Notes: generated by a model from the letters alone, not told the origin. 64,000 bases of DNA from Microbacterium pullorum (GCF_014836535.1 NZ_JACSQP010000005.1:248001-312000); one strand, 5' to 3'. Positions 1-8,575 are shown, counted from the stretch's first letter. A program made the numbers and translations.

Positions 1-267
1 ACGACCGGTGGCGCCACCTGGCCCGCGCTCGGCCAGGCGCAGTTCACCGCCACCGCGACGAGCCATGCCTACGGCGCGCGGGGCACCTACGGCGCCGCGG
101 TCACGGTGCGATACGCGGCATCCGTCGACTTCGGCACCGGTGCGTGGCGCAACGTGCCCGGCTTCGTCGAGGCCACCGCGGGCGGCTACAGCGTGCGTGT
201 GGTCGAGGTGCGCACCGCGCTGGTCGACCGCACCTGCCTCGAAGACCCGGGAGGCCCCGGCTGCTGA
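1..267 (+). CDS. C-terminal fragment of an unknown protein
   Basis: The frame is open from the first base and stops with TGA at 265-267, so the last 88 residues of a gene that begins outside the window are present. The fragment is rich in Gly, Thr, Ala and Val, looks like extended beta structure, and ends Gly-Cys. I recognise no family. A surface or secreted beta-sandwich protein is possible, but that is only an impression from composition. The exonuclease gene starts 25 bases downstream on the same strand. Confidence 0.6.
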   Translation, partial: TTGGATWPALGQAQFTATATSHAYGARGTYGAAVTVRYAASVDFGTGAWRNVPGFVEATAGGYSVRVVEVRTALVDRTCLEDPGGPGC

Positions 268-292
268 CCGGAGCGAATGGCAGGATGAACGC

Positions 293-1210
293 GTGACCGA
301 CCGCCTCATGCTCCTCGACACCGCGTCGCTGTACTTCCGCGCCTTCTACGGCGTGCCCGACACGGTGCGCTCCCCCGACGGCACGCCCGTCAACGCCGTG
401 CGCGGCCTGCTCGACATCATCGCGAAGCTCGTGACCACCTACGAGCCGACCGATCTGGTGGCCTGCTGGGACGACGACTGGCGCCCGCAGTGGCGGGTCG
501 ATCTCATCCCCACGTACAAGACCCACCGCGTCGCGGAGGTCGTGCCCGGTGGCTCCGACATCGAGGTGGTTCCCGATCCGCTCGAGACTCAGATCCCGCT
601 CATCCGCGAGGCCCTCGCGCTCCTCGACATCGCGGTCGTGGGCCGCGCCGACCACGAGGCCGACGACGTCATCGGCACGCTCGCAACCCACGCCGCCATG
701 CCGGTCGACATCGTCACGGGCGACCGCGATCTGTTCCAGCTCGTCGACGACGCACGCGACGTGCGTGTCATCTACACGGCACGCGGCATGAGCAACCTCG
801 ACGTCGTGACCGATGCCACGGTCGTCGCCAAGTACGGCGTGCTGCCGGCGCAGTACGCCGATTTCGCCACGATGCGCGGTGACGCCTCCGATGGTCTGCC
901 GGGGGTCCCCGGTGTCGGCGAGAAGACGGCCGCCTCGCTGCTGGCCGCCCACGGCGACCTCGCCGGCATCCTCGCCGCCGCGGAGTCGGGCGAGGGCATC
1001 GCCGCGTCGGCGCGCGCCAAGATCCTCGCCGCCCGCGACTACCTCGCCGTCGCGCCCACCGTCGTCGCCGTGGTCACCGACCTCGACATCACCCCACCGG
1101 CATCCCGGCTGAGCGCGCCGGATGCCGCCGCCGCGCAGGCGTTCGCCGAGCGCTGGGGTCTCGGCACGTCGATGCAGCGCGCCCTCGACGCGCTGACCGC
1201 CCGCGGCTGA
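293..1210 (+). CDS. 5'-3' exonuclease (Pol I N-terminal domain type)
   Basis: The 305-residue protein matches the free-standing 5' nuclease domain family related to the N-terminus of DNA polymerase I, which trims flaps and RNA primers. Visible metal-binding acidic motifs are LLDTASLYFRAFYG near residue 9, HEADDVIG near 122 and GDRDLFQLV near 143. The helix-3-turn-helix segment GDASDGLPGVPGVGEKTA lies at about 197-214. No polymerase domain follows. The GTG at 293 is chosen because the open frame upstream loses family similarity and overlaps the previous gene in another frame. Role by family: lagging-strand or repair processing in the cytoplasm. Confidence 0.9.
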   Translation: MTDRLMLLDTASLYFRAFYGVPDTVRSPDGTPVNAVRGLLDIIAKLVTTYEPTDLVACWDDDWRPQWRVDLIPTYKTHRVAEVVPGGSDIEVVPDPLETQIPLIREALALLDIAVVGRADHEADDVIGTLATHAAMPVDIVTGDRDLFQLVDDARDVRVIYTARGMSNLDVVTDATVVAKYGVLPAQYADFATMRGDASDGLPGVPGVGEKTAASLLAAHGDLAGILAAAESGEGIAASARAKILAARDYLAVAPTVVAVVTDLDITPPASRLSAPDAAAAQAFAERWGLGTSMQRALDALTARG

Positions 1211-1213
1211 CAA

Positions 1214-1268
1214 ACCACTTCCCGGTCGAGACGCACCGCAATGCGTGGTGTCCCACCCGAGAAGTGGT
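1214..1268. repeat. 55-bp imperfect extragenic palindrome (element A)
   Basis: Arms ACCACTTC (1214-1221) and GAAGTGGT (1261-1268) are perfect. Pairing continues inward, with about 20 of 27 possible positions complementary plus one G-T pair, around a single central A at 1241 flanked by CGCA/TGCG. It fills the space between the convergent exonuclease (+) and PHP (-) genes, so it could end both transcripts, but it has no T-tract. The same nested design recurs at 23879, 47405 and 52616 with different arm sequences. Confidence 0.75.
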
Positions 1269-1286
1269 GTCTCACGACCGCGCGCG

Positions 1287-2285
1287 TCAGCGGCGGCGCT
1301 CGGTCCACTCCCGCAGCCGCGCGAGCGGCCACGTCGTCACGATCCGCTCCGGCGGCACCCCGGCCCGTTCGGCGCGTGCGGCGCCGTGGTCGAGCAGCGA
1401 CAGCTGCCCCGGCGCGTGCGCGTCGGAGTCGATCGAGAAGAGGCATCCGGCCTCGAGCGCGAGGGCGATGAGTTCGTCGGGCGGATCCTGTCGCTCGGGG
1501 CGCGAATTGATCTCGACCGCGACCCCGTGCTCGGCGCACGCGGCGAAGACCTCGCCGGCGTCGAACTGCGACGGCGGGCGCGTGCCGCGCGCCCCCTCGA
1601 CCAGACGCCCGGTCACGTGCCCCAGCACATGCACGTGCGGGTTCGACACGGCCGCCACGAGCCGGCGGGTCATGGGCCGGCGTTCCATACGCAGCTTCGA
1701 GTGGGCGGATGCCACGACGACGTCGAGCCGGGTGAGCAGCTCTTCCCGCTGGTCGAGGGCTCCGTCGTCGAGGATGTCGACCTCGATGCCGCTGAGCAGC
1801 GTGAACCCGTCGCCGCTGAACGGCGGCAGCATCGTGAGCTGCTCGCGCAGCCGCTCGGCGGACAAGCCGTTGGCCACCCGCAGTCGCGGTGAGTGGTCGG
1901 TCAGCGCCAGGTACTCGTGGCCCAAGGCACGGCCCGCCTGGGCCATGAGGTCGATCGATGTCAGCCCGTCCGACCAGTCGGAGTGGCTGTGCAGGTCTCC
2001 ACGCAGCAGCGCGCGCAGGCCCGATCCGACCGGCGCGACGCCGGCGCTCTCCCGCAGCTCGGCGAGGTACGCGGGCGTGTCACCGGCGACAGCCTGCTGG
2101 ATGACACCCAAGGTGGAGTCGCCGATGCCCTTGCGACGCCGCAATGCGGCCGTGTCGCGCAGCTGCGCCTCGTCGAGGCCCTCGATCGCGGCCGCCGCAG
2201 CGCGGAACGCCTTCGACCGATACCGGGAGGCACGCTCGCGCTCGAGCAGCGACGCGATCTCGCTCAGTGCGTCAGAGGGATGCAT
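1287..2285 (-). CDS. PHP-domain metal-dependent hydrolase
   Basis: The 332-residue protein has an N-terminal helix-hairpin-helix-like region (about 1-85, including RRRKGIGDSTLG) followed by a PHP domain. Metal-ligand motifs are DLHSHSDWSD near 95, LTDHS near 130, EVDIL, SAHSKL and DSDAHAPG near the C-terminus. The pairing resembles the C-terminal part of family X DNA polymerases without the polymerase. PHP proteins hydrolyse phosphoesters such as histidinol phosphate or nucleic-acid 3' ends; the substrate here is not evident. A TACTCT box (complement of 2292-2297) lies 6 bases before the ATG, suggesting a leaderless mRNA. Confidence 0.85.
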   Translation of the reverse strand: MHPSDALSEIASLLERERASRYRSKAFRAAAAAIEGLDEAQLRDTAALRRRKGIGDSTLGVIQQAVAGDTPAYLAELRESAGVAPVGSGLRALLRGDLHSHSDWSDGLTSIDLMAQAGRALGHEYLALTDHSPRLRVANGLSAERLREQLTMLPPFSGDGFTLLSGIEVDILDDGALDQREELLTRLDVVVASAHSKLRMERRPMTRRLVAAVSNPHVHVLGHVTGRLVEGARGTRPPSQFDAGEVFAACAEHGVAVEINSRPERQDPPDELIALALEAGCLFSIDSDAHAPGQLSLLDHGAARAERAGVPPERIVTTWPLARLREWTERRR

Positions 2286-2293
2286 GGCGACAG

Positions 2294-2330
2294 AGTACGG
2301 GCCCGCACCGAAGCGGTGCGGGCCCGTACT
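2294..2330 (-). terminator. perfect 17-bp stem terminator
   Basis: Two 17-base arms (2294-2310 and 2314-2330) are exactly complementary around the loop AAG. It sits 9 bases past the stop of the minus-strand membrane-protein gene. No U-tract follows, as is common in GC-rich actinobacteria. The end of its second arm on the minus strand overlaps the TACTCT -10 box of the next gene, so it may also insulate or modulate that promoter. Confidence 0.8.
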
Positions 2331-2339
2331 GCAGAAACG

Positions 2340-2834
2340 TCAGACCGTGGTGAGCGTGGACCGCTTCACGACGACCGGCACCGACGCGAGTCGGTTGATG
2401 GCCCATCCGAAGATGATCGACAGGATGCCGACGCCCATCGCGAAGGCCGCGACGCCGAACGACACGACCGAGGTGAACAGCGACGCCCGCAGGAACGACG
2501 CGTTCATCATGGTGGCCCGCACCGGGTCGTCCTGAGCGAGCTCGGCGTAGGTCTTGCCCTCCGAGGCGTGCAGCGCGTGCTGCTGGATGATGTCTGCCTG
2601 CACGAAGGCGGTGAAGGGGCCGGCGACGGTCTGCCCCTGGAAGGCCATGGCGTCATCGGGGACGGTGATGTTCTCGGCGCGCAGCTGCGACGAAACCATC
2701 ACCCAGACCACGATTCCGACGATGATCAGGGCGATGCCGCCGAGGATGCCGATGATTCCGGCCGCCTTGATGAGGCCCACCTTGCGTGCGGGGGGTTCGA
2801 TGGTGTCGGCCGTGGTGGCCGGTGTTTCCGACAT
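2340..2834 (-). CDS. Two-helix membrane protein of the family often labelled LigA
   Basis: The 164-residue protein has a hydrophobic helix at about residues 20-42 and another at about 115-140, with a roughly 70-residue extracytoplasmic loop containing HALHASEGKTYAEL and DDPVRATMMNASFLRASLF. It resembles a conserved actinobacterial family commonly mislabelled aromatic ring-opening dioxygenase LigA; no dioxygenase metal site is visible. The ATG at 2834 is preferred over an ATG 13 codons upstream because AAGGAG lies 9 bases before it on the minus strand. The function is unknown. Confidence 0.75.
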   Translation of the reverse strand: MSETPATTADTIEPPARKVGLIKAAGIIGILGGIALIIVGIVVWVMVSSQLRAENITVPDDAMAFQGQTVAGPFTAFVQADIIQQHALHASEGKTYAELAQDDPVRATMMNASFLRASLFTSVVSFGVAAFAMGVGILSIIFGWAINRLASVPVVVKRSTLTTV

Positions 2835-2935
2835 GAGATGTCGCTCCTTGAGATCGCTTGACAGTGGTCTCAACCTAGCGGGGCGCCGCTACGGCCCAGG
2901 AGTGGCCCGCCGTGTAAAAGAAAACGACAGCGCAC

Positions 2936-3997
2936 TCAGCGTGAGAGCTGCCGCGTCGCCTCGACCCACGAGGTCAGCGTCGCCGCCGCCGCACCGCTGT
3001 CGATCGTCGCCGCAGCGGCATCCTTCGCCTCGGCGAGCCTCTCCAGAATGGGGCGCTGCACCTGCGACGGATCCTGCGACAACCGGTAGGCGACGATCCC
3101 GGCGGCGGTGTTCAGCAGCACGATGTCGCGCACCGGACCAGCCTCGCCGTCGAGCACCCGGCGGACGACGTCGGCGTTGTGCTCCGGCTCGCCGCCGAGC
3201 AGGTCGCCGATGTCGGCGAACGGGATGCCGAGGTCACGCGGATCGATGTCGTGCTCGTGCACGTCGCCCAGGCTGATCTCCCACATCCGGCTGTGGCCGG
3301 TGGTGGTGAGCTCGTCCAGACCGTCATCACCGCGGAAGACGAGCGCCGTCGCCCCCCGCGTGCGGAACACGCCGGTGATGAGCGGGACGCGGTCGAGGTG
3401 AGCGACGCCGACGGCGTTGGCCTCGGCACGGGCGGGGTTGCACAGCGGACCGAGGAAGTTGAAGACGGTCGGCACGCCGAGTTCGGCGCGTGTGGGCCCC
3501 GCGTGACGGAAACCGGGATGGAAAGCCGACGCGAAAGCGAACGTGATGCCGGTGCGCCGCAGCGTCTGTGCAACCGCCTCGGGCGAGAGCGTGAGATCGA
3601 CGCCGAGGGCGCGCAGCACGTCGGACGAGCCCGACTTGGAGCTGGCGGCCTTGTTGCCGTGCTTGACGACGGGAACCCCGGATGCCGCGGCGACGATCGC
3701 CGACATCGTCGAGACGTTGACGGTGCCGAACCGATCGCCTCCCGTACCGACGATGTCGAGCACATCGGCCGGCACCGGCAGCGGAACCGCGGCCTCGAGG
3801 ATCGCGTCGCGGAAGCCGACGATCTCGTCGATGGTCTCCCCCTTGGCCCGCAGCGCGACCAGGAATCCGGCCAACTGCGACGGGGTCGCCGAGCCCGACA
3901 TCACCTGCCGCATCGCCCAGGTCGACTCCGACACGCTGAGATCACGCGCGTCGAGGAGTGTTGTGAGGATTTCGGGCCACGAAGTGAGCTCAGCCAT
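2936..3997 (-). CDS. trpD: Anthranilate phosphoribosyltransferase
   Basis: The product transfers the phosphoribosyl group of PRPP to anthranilate, the second step of tryptophan synthesis. In the 353-residue protein I see the PRPP loop GTGGDRFGTVNVST, the conserved KHGNKAASSKSGSSD segment and FLGPLCNPARA, all family hallmarks. It stands alone, divergent from ctaE, and not in a trp operon. The start is at ATG 3997 (MAELTSW); no ribosome-binding site precedes it, but TAGGCT (complement of 4006-4011) lies 8 bases upstream, which suits a leaderless start. Confidence 0.95.
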   Translation of the reverse strand: MAELTSWPEILTTLLDARDLSVSESTWAMRQVMSGSATPSQLAGFLVALRAKGETIDEIVGFRDAILEAAVPLPVPADVLDIVGTGGDRFGTVNVSTMSAIVAAASGVPVVKHGNKAASSKSGSSDVLRALGVDLTLSPEAVAQTLRRTGITFAFASAFHPGFRHAGPTRAELGVPTVFNFLGPLCNPARAEANAVGVAHLDRVPLITGVFRTRGATALVFRGDDGLDELTTTGHSRMWEISLGDVHEHDIDPRDLGIPFADIGDLLGGEPEHNADVVRRVLDGEAGPVRDIVLLNTAAGIVAYRLSQDPSQVQRPILERLAEAKDAAAATIDSGAAAATLTSWVEATRQLSR

Positions 3998-4044
3998 AAG
4001 GAGCAAGCCTATCGCTGGCCAACCTGCAGATTCCCTTGCCCTAG

Positions 4045-4063
4045 TTAGGGTCGCCTAACCAAC
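4045..4063. promoter_or_regulatory. Candidate DtxR/IdeR iron box
   Basis: The 19 bases starting TTAGGGTCGCCTAACC match the known DtxR/IdeR consensus (TTAGGTTAGCCTAACCTAA) at 15 of 19 positions. They contain the perfect inverted repeat GTTAGG/CCTAAC. The site lies in the divergent trpD-ctaE intergenic region, about 52 bases before the ctaE -10 box. I infer iron-dependent control of the ctaE-qcrCAB operon, which makes heme- and Fe-S-rich proteins. Confidence 0.55.
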
Positions 4064-4114
4064 ACTCGAACGATTCGCGGCAGCCTGATGCGAAAATCAC
4101 GGCCAACTTTCAGC

Positions 4115-4120
4115 CATAAT
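4115..4120 (+). promoter_or_regulatory. -10 box of ctaE-qcrCAB, leaderless
   Basis: CATAAT lies exactly 6 bases before the GTG start codon of ctaE. Transcription would then begin at or within a base of the GTG. There is no purine-rich ribosome-binding site. I see no convincing -35 element. Confidence 0.55.
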
Positions 4121-4126
4121 GAATGT

Positions 4127-4771
4127 GTGACGAGCTCTCCAACGACCTATCCCCAGGCCATGCGGTCGGTCAAGCGACCCGACCCGGTCGCTGTCGGAAC
4201 CATTGTCTGGCTCGGCAGCGAGGTCATGTTCTTCGCCGGCCTGTTCGCGATCTTCTTCACGCTGCGCAGCACCTCGCCCGAGCTGTTCGCGGAGCGTTCC
4301 GAACTGCTGAACGTGCCCTTCGCGTCGGTCAACACGCTGATCCTGGTCCTGTCCTCCGTGACCTGCCAGGCCGGCGTCTTCGCCGCCGAGCGATTCCAGC
4401 CCTACCGCACCGGGAGCATCTGGAACGTGCGCAAGTGGGGCATGGTCGAGTGGCTGTTCCTCACGTTCGCCATGGGCGCGGTGTTCGTCTCGGGCCAGGT
4501 CTGGGAGTACGCGACGCTCGTCGCCGAGGGCCTGCCCATCAGCGCTGACTCCTACGGGTCGGCGTTCTACATCACCACCGGCTTCCACGCCCTGCACGTG
4601 ACCGGTGGCCTCATCGCATTCCTCATGGTCATCGGCCGCGCCTTCGCGGTCAAGAACTTCGGCCGCAAGGAGATGACCACGGCGATCGTGGTCTCGTACT
4701 ACTGGCACTTCGTCGACGTCGTCTGGATCGTGCTGTTCGCCGTCATCTACTTGCTGCCCTTCGTTAGCTGA
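4127..4771 (+). CDS. ctaE: Cytochrome c oxidase subunit III
   Basis: This is a core membrane subunit of the aa3-type oxidase. The 214-residue protein has five hydrophobic helices and the family segments [12 protein letters not shown] (residues 25-36), [10 protein letters not shown] and [11 protein letters not shown]. The GTG at 4127 is chosen over an upstream ATG because subunit III similarity starts there ([21 protein letters not shown]) and a CATAAT box sits 6 bases before it. It leads an operon with qcrC, qcrA and qcrB (20, 41 and -4 bases apart), the usual actinobacterial arrangement, while subunits I and II are in a separate operon at 9.9-13.0 kb. Confidence 0.95.
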   Translation: MTSSPTTYPQAMRSVKRPDPVAVGTIVWLGSEVMFFAGLFAIFFTLRSTSPELFAERSELLNVPFASVNTLILVLSSVTCQAGVFAAERFQPYRTGSIWNVRKWGMVEWLFLTFAMGAVFVSGQVWEYATLVAEGLPISADSYGSAFYITTGFHALHVTGGLIAFLMVIGRAFAVKNFGRKEMTTAIVVSYYWHFVDVVWIVLFAVIYLLPFVS

Positions 4772-4791
4772 GAGCGGAGCTGAAACCCGAT

Positions 4792-5592
4792 ATGGCACGA
4801 CACACCCCTCGCCGCTCGAACGGACGCCGGAGCCCCTGGGCCGCGGCCGCCCTGATCGGCATCGGCCTGCTGGTGACCGGCGGCGTCTACGCCGGCGCAT
4901 CCGCAGCCGTTGCCGCTTCTGAGCCCCAGACGGTCGCTTCGGCGCTCACCGTCGAAGACGGCAAGAAGCTCTTCCAGGCCAACTGCGCCACCTGTCACGG
5001 CCTCGACCTGCAGGGCACCGAGAACGGCCCGTCGCTCTACGGCGTCGGCGAGCTCTCGGTCGAGTTCCAGGTCTCCACCGGCCGCATGCCGCTGCAGATG
5101 CAGGGACCCCAGGCACCGCAGAAGCCCGTGCAGTTCACGCAGGAGCAGATCGACGCCCTCGCGGCCTACACCCAGTCGGTGGCCCCCGGTCCGTCGTTCC
5201 CCGACGCCCACGTGCTCGACGGTGAAGGCGACGTCTCCGCCGGCGCCGAGCTCTTCCGCATCAACTGCGCGATGTGCCACAACGTGGCCGCCGCCGGTGG
5301 TGCCCTCACCGAAGGCAAGTACGCCCCCGCTCTGACTAACACCAGCGCGCTGCACATGTATGCCGCGATGGTCACGGGCCCGCAGAACATGCCCGTCTTC
5401 AACGACTTGACCCTCACCACCGAAGAGAAGCGCGACATCATCTCCGCGCTGCTCTACATGCAGAACACCGAGTCGCCCGGCGGATTCTCGCTCGGCTCGC
5501 TCGGCCCGGTTTCAGAGGGTCTGTTCATCTGGATCTTCGGTATCGGCAGCCTCATCGCCCTCACCGTGTGGATCACGGCGAAGTCGAACTGA
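4792..5592 (+). CDS. qcrC: Cytochrome bc1 complex diheme cytochrome c subunit
   Basis: The 266-residue protein has an N-terminal signal anchor (about residues 16-40), two class I cytochrome c domains with heme sites CATCH near 66 and CAMCH near 161, and a C-terminal transmembrane helix (FIWIFGIGSLIALTVWIT). This tandem diheme cytochrome cc passes electrons from the Rieske centre straight to the CuA site of the oxidase in actinobacteria, replacing soluble cytochrome c. GAGCGGAG about 12 bases before the ATG may act as the ribosome-binding site. Confidence 0.96.
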   Translation: MARHTPRRSNGRRSPWAAAALIGIGLLVTGGVYAGASAAVAASEPQTVASALTVEDGKKLFQANCATCHGLDLQGTENGPSLYGVGELSVEFQVSTGRMPLQMQGPQAPQKPVQFTQEQIDALAAYTQSVAPGPSFPDAHVLDGEGDVSAGAELFRINCAMCHNVAAAGGALTEGKYAPALTNTSALHMYAAMVTGPQNMPVFNDLTLTTEEKRDIISALLYMQNTESPGGFSLGSLGPVSEGLFIWIFGIGSLIALTVWITAKSN

Positions 5593-5633
5593 TCGATCAC
5601 TGACACAGCATCACGGAACGTACGAGGAGCACC

Positions 5634-6713
5634 ATGACACACGAGGACGACGCGCTCGAGCACGAGAGGGCTTCTTGGAAGCCCTCGCCGGGGCTCGCAG
5701 TCGCGGTATCCGACCCCGTGGAGAATCCGGGCCTGCCGCCGCATCGCGCGCGCGTGACGGATTCGGACCCCGCGGCGATGAAGCGTGCCGTGCGTACGGT
5801 CTACACGCTGTTCTACCTGTCGCTCGCGGGCAGCATCTGGGCGGTCGCCGCCTACATGATCTTCCCGATCGAGAGCGGGCGGATCGTAGACATCCGCAAC
5901 AACAACCTCTTCATCGGACTCGGCATCGCACTCGCGCTGCTGGCCATCGGCATCGGTGCGATCCACTGGTCGAAGGCCATCATGTCCGACAAGGAGTTCA
6001 TCGAGCCCCGTCATGCGACCCGCGGTCGCGACGCGACGCGTGAAGCCGCCGTTCAGGGCTTCCGTGACGCGAACGAGGAGTCCGGCTTCGGGCGCCGCAC
6101 GATGATCCGCAACTCGCTGTTCGCCGCGCTCGTGGCATCGGTGATCCCCGGCATCACGCTGTTCCGCGGTCTCGCCCCCGAGAGCACGCCCGAGAACCCG
6201 CACGCCGGCGACCCGGTCTACCTGCTCAGCCACACCATGTGGAAGGAAGGCGAGCGTCTCGCGCACGACCCCAGCGGTCTGCCCATCCGCGCGGCAGACC
6301 TCACCCTCGGCTCGGTCGTGCAGGTCATCCCCGAGTCCCTCGCCTCGCTCAGCCACCATGACGGCTATCTCGAGGAGAAGGCGAAGGCCATCGTGCTGGC
6401 CGTGCGGCTGCTCCCCGAGCAGCTCAAGGAGGCCGACGAGCGCAAGGACTGGTCGTACGACGGCATCGTCGCGTACTCCAAGGTCTGCACGCACGTCGGT
6501 TGCCCGGTGGCCCTGTACGAGCAGCAGACCCACCATCTGCTGTGCCCCTGCCACCAGTCGCAGTTCGACGTGTCGGACGGCGCAGCGGTGATCTTCGGAC
6601 CCGCAGCCCGCCCGCTGCCTCAGCTGCCCATCACCGTTGATGACGAGGGCTACCTCGTCGCACGCAGCGACTTCACCGAGCCGGTCGGCCCGAGTTTCTG
6701 GGAGCGCCATTGA
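5634..6713 (+). CDS. qcrA: Cytochrome bc1 complex Rieske iron-sulfur subunit
   Basis: The 359-residue protein carries the Rieske [2Fe-2S] motifs CTHVGCP and CPCHQSQFDVSDG at about residues 285-312. Before them are three hydrophobic helices (about 50-72, 90-112 and 160-178), the triple-helix N-terminus typical of actinobacterial QcrA. It takes electrons from menaquinol at the cytochrome b Qo site and hands them to QcrC. ACGAGGAGCACC lies just before the ATG. Its TGA overlaps the TTG start of qcrB. Confidence 0.96.
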   Translation: MTHEDDALEHERASWKPSPGLAVAVSDPVENPGLPPHRARVTDSDPAAMKRAVRTVYTLFYLSLAGSIWAVAAYMIFPIESGRIVDIRNNNLFIGLGIALALLAIGIGAIHWSKAIMSDKEFIEPRHATRGRDATREAAVQGFRDANEESGFGRRTMIRNSLFAALVASVIPGITLFRGLAPESTPENPHAGDPVYLLSHTMWKEGERLAHDPSGLPIRAADLTLGSVVQVIPESLASLSHHDGYLEEKAKAIVLAVRLLPEQLKEADERKDWSYDGIVAYSKVCTHVGCPVALYEQQTHHLLCPCHQSQFDVSDGAAVIFGPAARPLPQLPITVDDEGYLVARSDFTEPVGPSFWERH

Positions 6714-8530
6714 GCACCGCAACTGTCACCGAGCCGACGACCGAGCCATCGGCGTCGTCCAACGAGAAGCCGCTCGGCGGGAAGTTCGTCGCGGGTGCGG
6801 CCAACTACATCGATGAGCGCACCAGCATCTCGGGCTTCGTCAAGGAGCTCGGACGCAAGATCTTCCCCGACCACTGGTCGTTCATGCTGGGCGAGATCGC
6901 ACTGTGGAGCTTCGTCGTCGTGCTGCTGTCCGGCACGTTCCTGACGTTCTTCTTCGAGGCGTCGATGGTGGAGACCCACTACTACGGCGCCTACGAGCCC
7001 ATGCGCGGCATCCCGATGTCCGCAGCAATGGAGTCGACGCTGCGGCTGTCGTTCGACATCCGCGGTGGCCTGCTCGTGCGCCAGATCCACCACTGGGCGG
7101 CGCTCGTGTTCGTCGCCGGCATCGGCGTGCACATGCTGCGCGTGTTCTTCACCGGCGCGTTCCGCAAGCCGCGTGAGCTGAACTGGGTGATCGGCTTCGT
7201 GCTGTTCATCCTCGCGATGGGTGAGGGCTTCACCGGCTACTCGCTCCCCGATGACCTGCTCTCGGGCAACGGTCTGCGCATCATCGACGGCATGGTCAAG
7301 GGCATCCCCCTGGTCGGCACGTGGATCTCCTTCCTCCTCTTCGGCGGAGAGTTCCCCGGAACCGACATCGTCGGTCGGCTCTACACGCTGCACATCCTGC
7401 TTCTGCCCGCGATCCTCGTGGCGCTGCTGGCCGTGCACCTCATGCTCATGATCGTCAACAAGCACACGCAGTTCGCCGGCCCCGGCCGCACGAACAGCAA
7501 CGTCGTGGGCTACCCGATGATGCCGGTCTACATGTCGAAGATGGGTGGCTTCTTCTTCATCACCTTCGGCGTGCTCGTGCTGATCGCGTCGCTGTTCACG
7601 ATCAACCCGATCTGGAACTACGGCCCCTACGACCCGTCGCCGGTGTCGGCAGGTACGCAGCCCGACTGGTACATCGGCTTCGCCGACGGCGCGCTGCGCC
7701 TGGTCCCCCCGCACCTGGAGACGGTCTTCCTCGACCGCACCTGGTCGTGGAACATCCTGCTGCCGCTGGGCATCATCGGCGTGTTCATCGTGCTCGTGCT
7801 GATCTACCCCTTCATCGAAGCGTGGATCACCGGCGACAAGCGCGAGCACCACATCGCGCAGCGCCCGCGCAACGCGGCGACCCGCACCGCCATCGGCGCG
7901 GCCGGTGTCACCTTCTACGCCGTCCTCTGGGCTGCCGCATCGTCTGACCTCATCGCCACGCATTTCCATCTCACGATGGAGGGTGTCATCCACGCCCTGC
8001 AGGCGCTGCTGATCGTCGGCCCGGTGTTCGCCTACTTCGTCACCAAGCGCATCTGCATCGCGCTGCAGAAGAAGGACCGCGAGATCGTGCTGCACGGTTA
8101 CGAGTCCGGGCGCATCGTCCGCCTCCCCGGTGGCGAGTACATCGAGGTCCACCAGCCGGTCGACGAGTACGAGCGCGTCAAGCTCGTCCCCACCGAGACC
8201 GAAGCTCCCCTCGTGGTGCGTCCCAACGCCAACGGGCGCATCCCGTGGCACCAGAACCTGCGTGCGTCGCTGTCGCGCTGGTTCTTCGAGGACCGCCTCA
8301 CCCCGCTCACTCAGGCCGAGCTCGACGCGGCCCTGGCCCACCAGCACCACGCGCTGGACCACACGACCGAGGAAGAGGCAGCCGAGCTGCGGGGCGCTCA
8401 CGAGCGCGCGGGGGTCCCTGACGCCCCCCTGCACCCGATCGACGACGGTCACCGCACCGAGACGGCCAACCGCCCCTCGAACGTGATCATCCCCGACGAA
8501 GGCGACGACAAGAAGACCTCGAAGGACTGA
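6710..8530 (+). CDS. qcrB: Cytochrome bc1 complex cytochrome b subunit
   Basis: The 606-residue membrane protein has cytochrome b features: the b-heme histidine segment RQIHHWAALVF, GYSLPDDLLSGNGLR, and a PDWYIGF motif (the PEWY equivalent at the Qo site) near residue 320. An extended hydrophilic C-terminus of about 150 residues follows, as in actinobacteria. It oxidises menaquinol in the supercomplex. The start codon is TTG at 6710, overlapping the qcrA stop in ATTGA, which points to translational coupling. Confidence 0.95.
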   Translation: MSTATVTEPTTEPSASSNEKPLGGKFVAGAANYIDERTSISGFVKELGRKIFPDHWSFMLGEIALWSFVVVLLSGTFLTFFFEASMVETHYYGAYEPMRGIPMSAAMESTLRLSFDIRGGLLVRQIHHWAALVFVAGIGVHMLRVFFTGAFRKPRELNWVIGFVLFILAMGEGFTGYSLPDDLLSGNGLRIIDGMVKGIPLVGTWISFLLFGGEFPGTDIVGRLYTLHILLLPAILVALLAVHLMLMIVNKHTQFAGPGRTNSNVVGYPMMPVYMSKMGGFFFITFGVLVLIASLFTINPIWNYGPYDPSPVSAGTQPDWYIGFADGALRLVPPHLETVFLDRTWSWNILLPLGIIGVFIVLVLIYPFIEAWITGDKREHHIAQRPRNAATRTAIGAAGVTFYAVLWAAASSDLIATHFHLTMEGVIHALQALLIVGPVFAYFVTKRICIALQKKDREIVLHGYESGRIVRLPGGEYIEVHQPVDEYERVKLVPTETEAPLVVRPNANGRIPWHQNLRASLSRWFFEDRLTPLTQAELDAALAHQHHALDHTTEEEAAELRGAHERAGVPDAPLHPIDDGHRTETANRPSNVIIPDEGDDKKTSKD

Positions 8531-8544
8531 GTCCCTCGTGACAC

Positions 8545-8575
8545 GCAGGCCCCGGCGGATTCCGCCGGGGCCTGC
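8545..8575. terminator. Perfect 15-bp stem after qcrB
   Basis: The 15-base arms GCAGGCCCCGGCGGA and TCCGCCGGGGCCTGC flank a single T at 8560, so the actual loop must use a few arm bases. It begins 15 bases past the qcrB stop and is the likely end of the ctaE-qcrCAB transcript. It has no U-tract. Confidence 0.75.

Noticed and set aside
2340..2834. Aromatic ring-opening dioxygenase LigA
   Set aside because: The protein is a two-helix membrane protein without metal-binding residues; the LigA label in related genomes appears to be a propagated error.
4007..4126. tryptophan attenuator before trpD
   Set aside because: No leader peptide with tandem Trp codons or terminator is present; the inverted repeat there fits an iron box better, and the trpD start looks leaderless.
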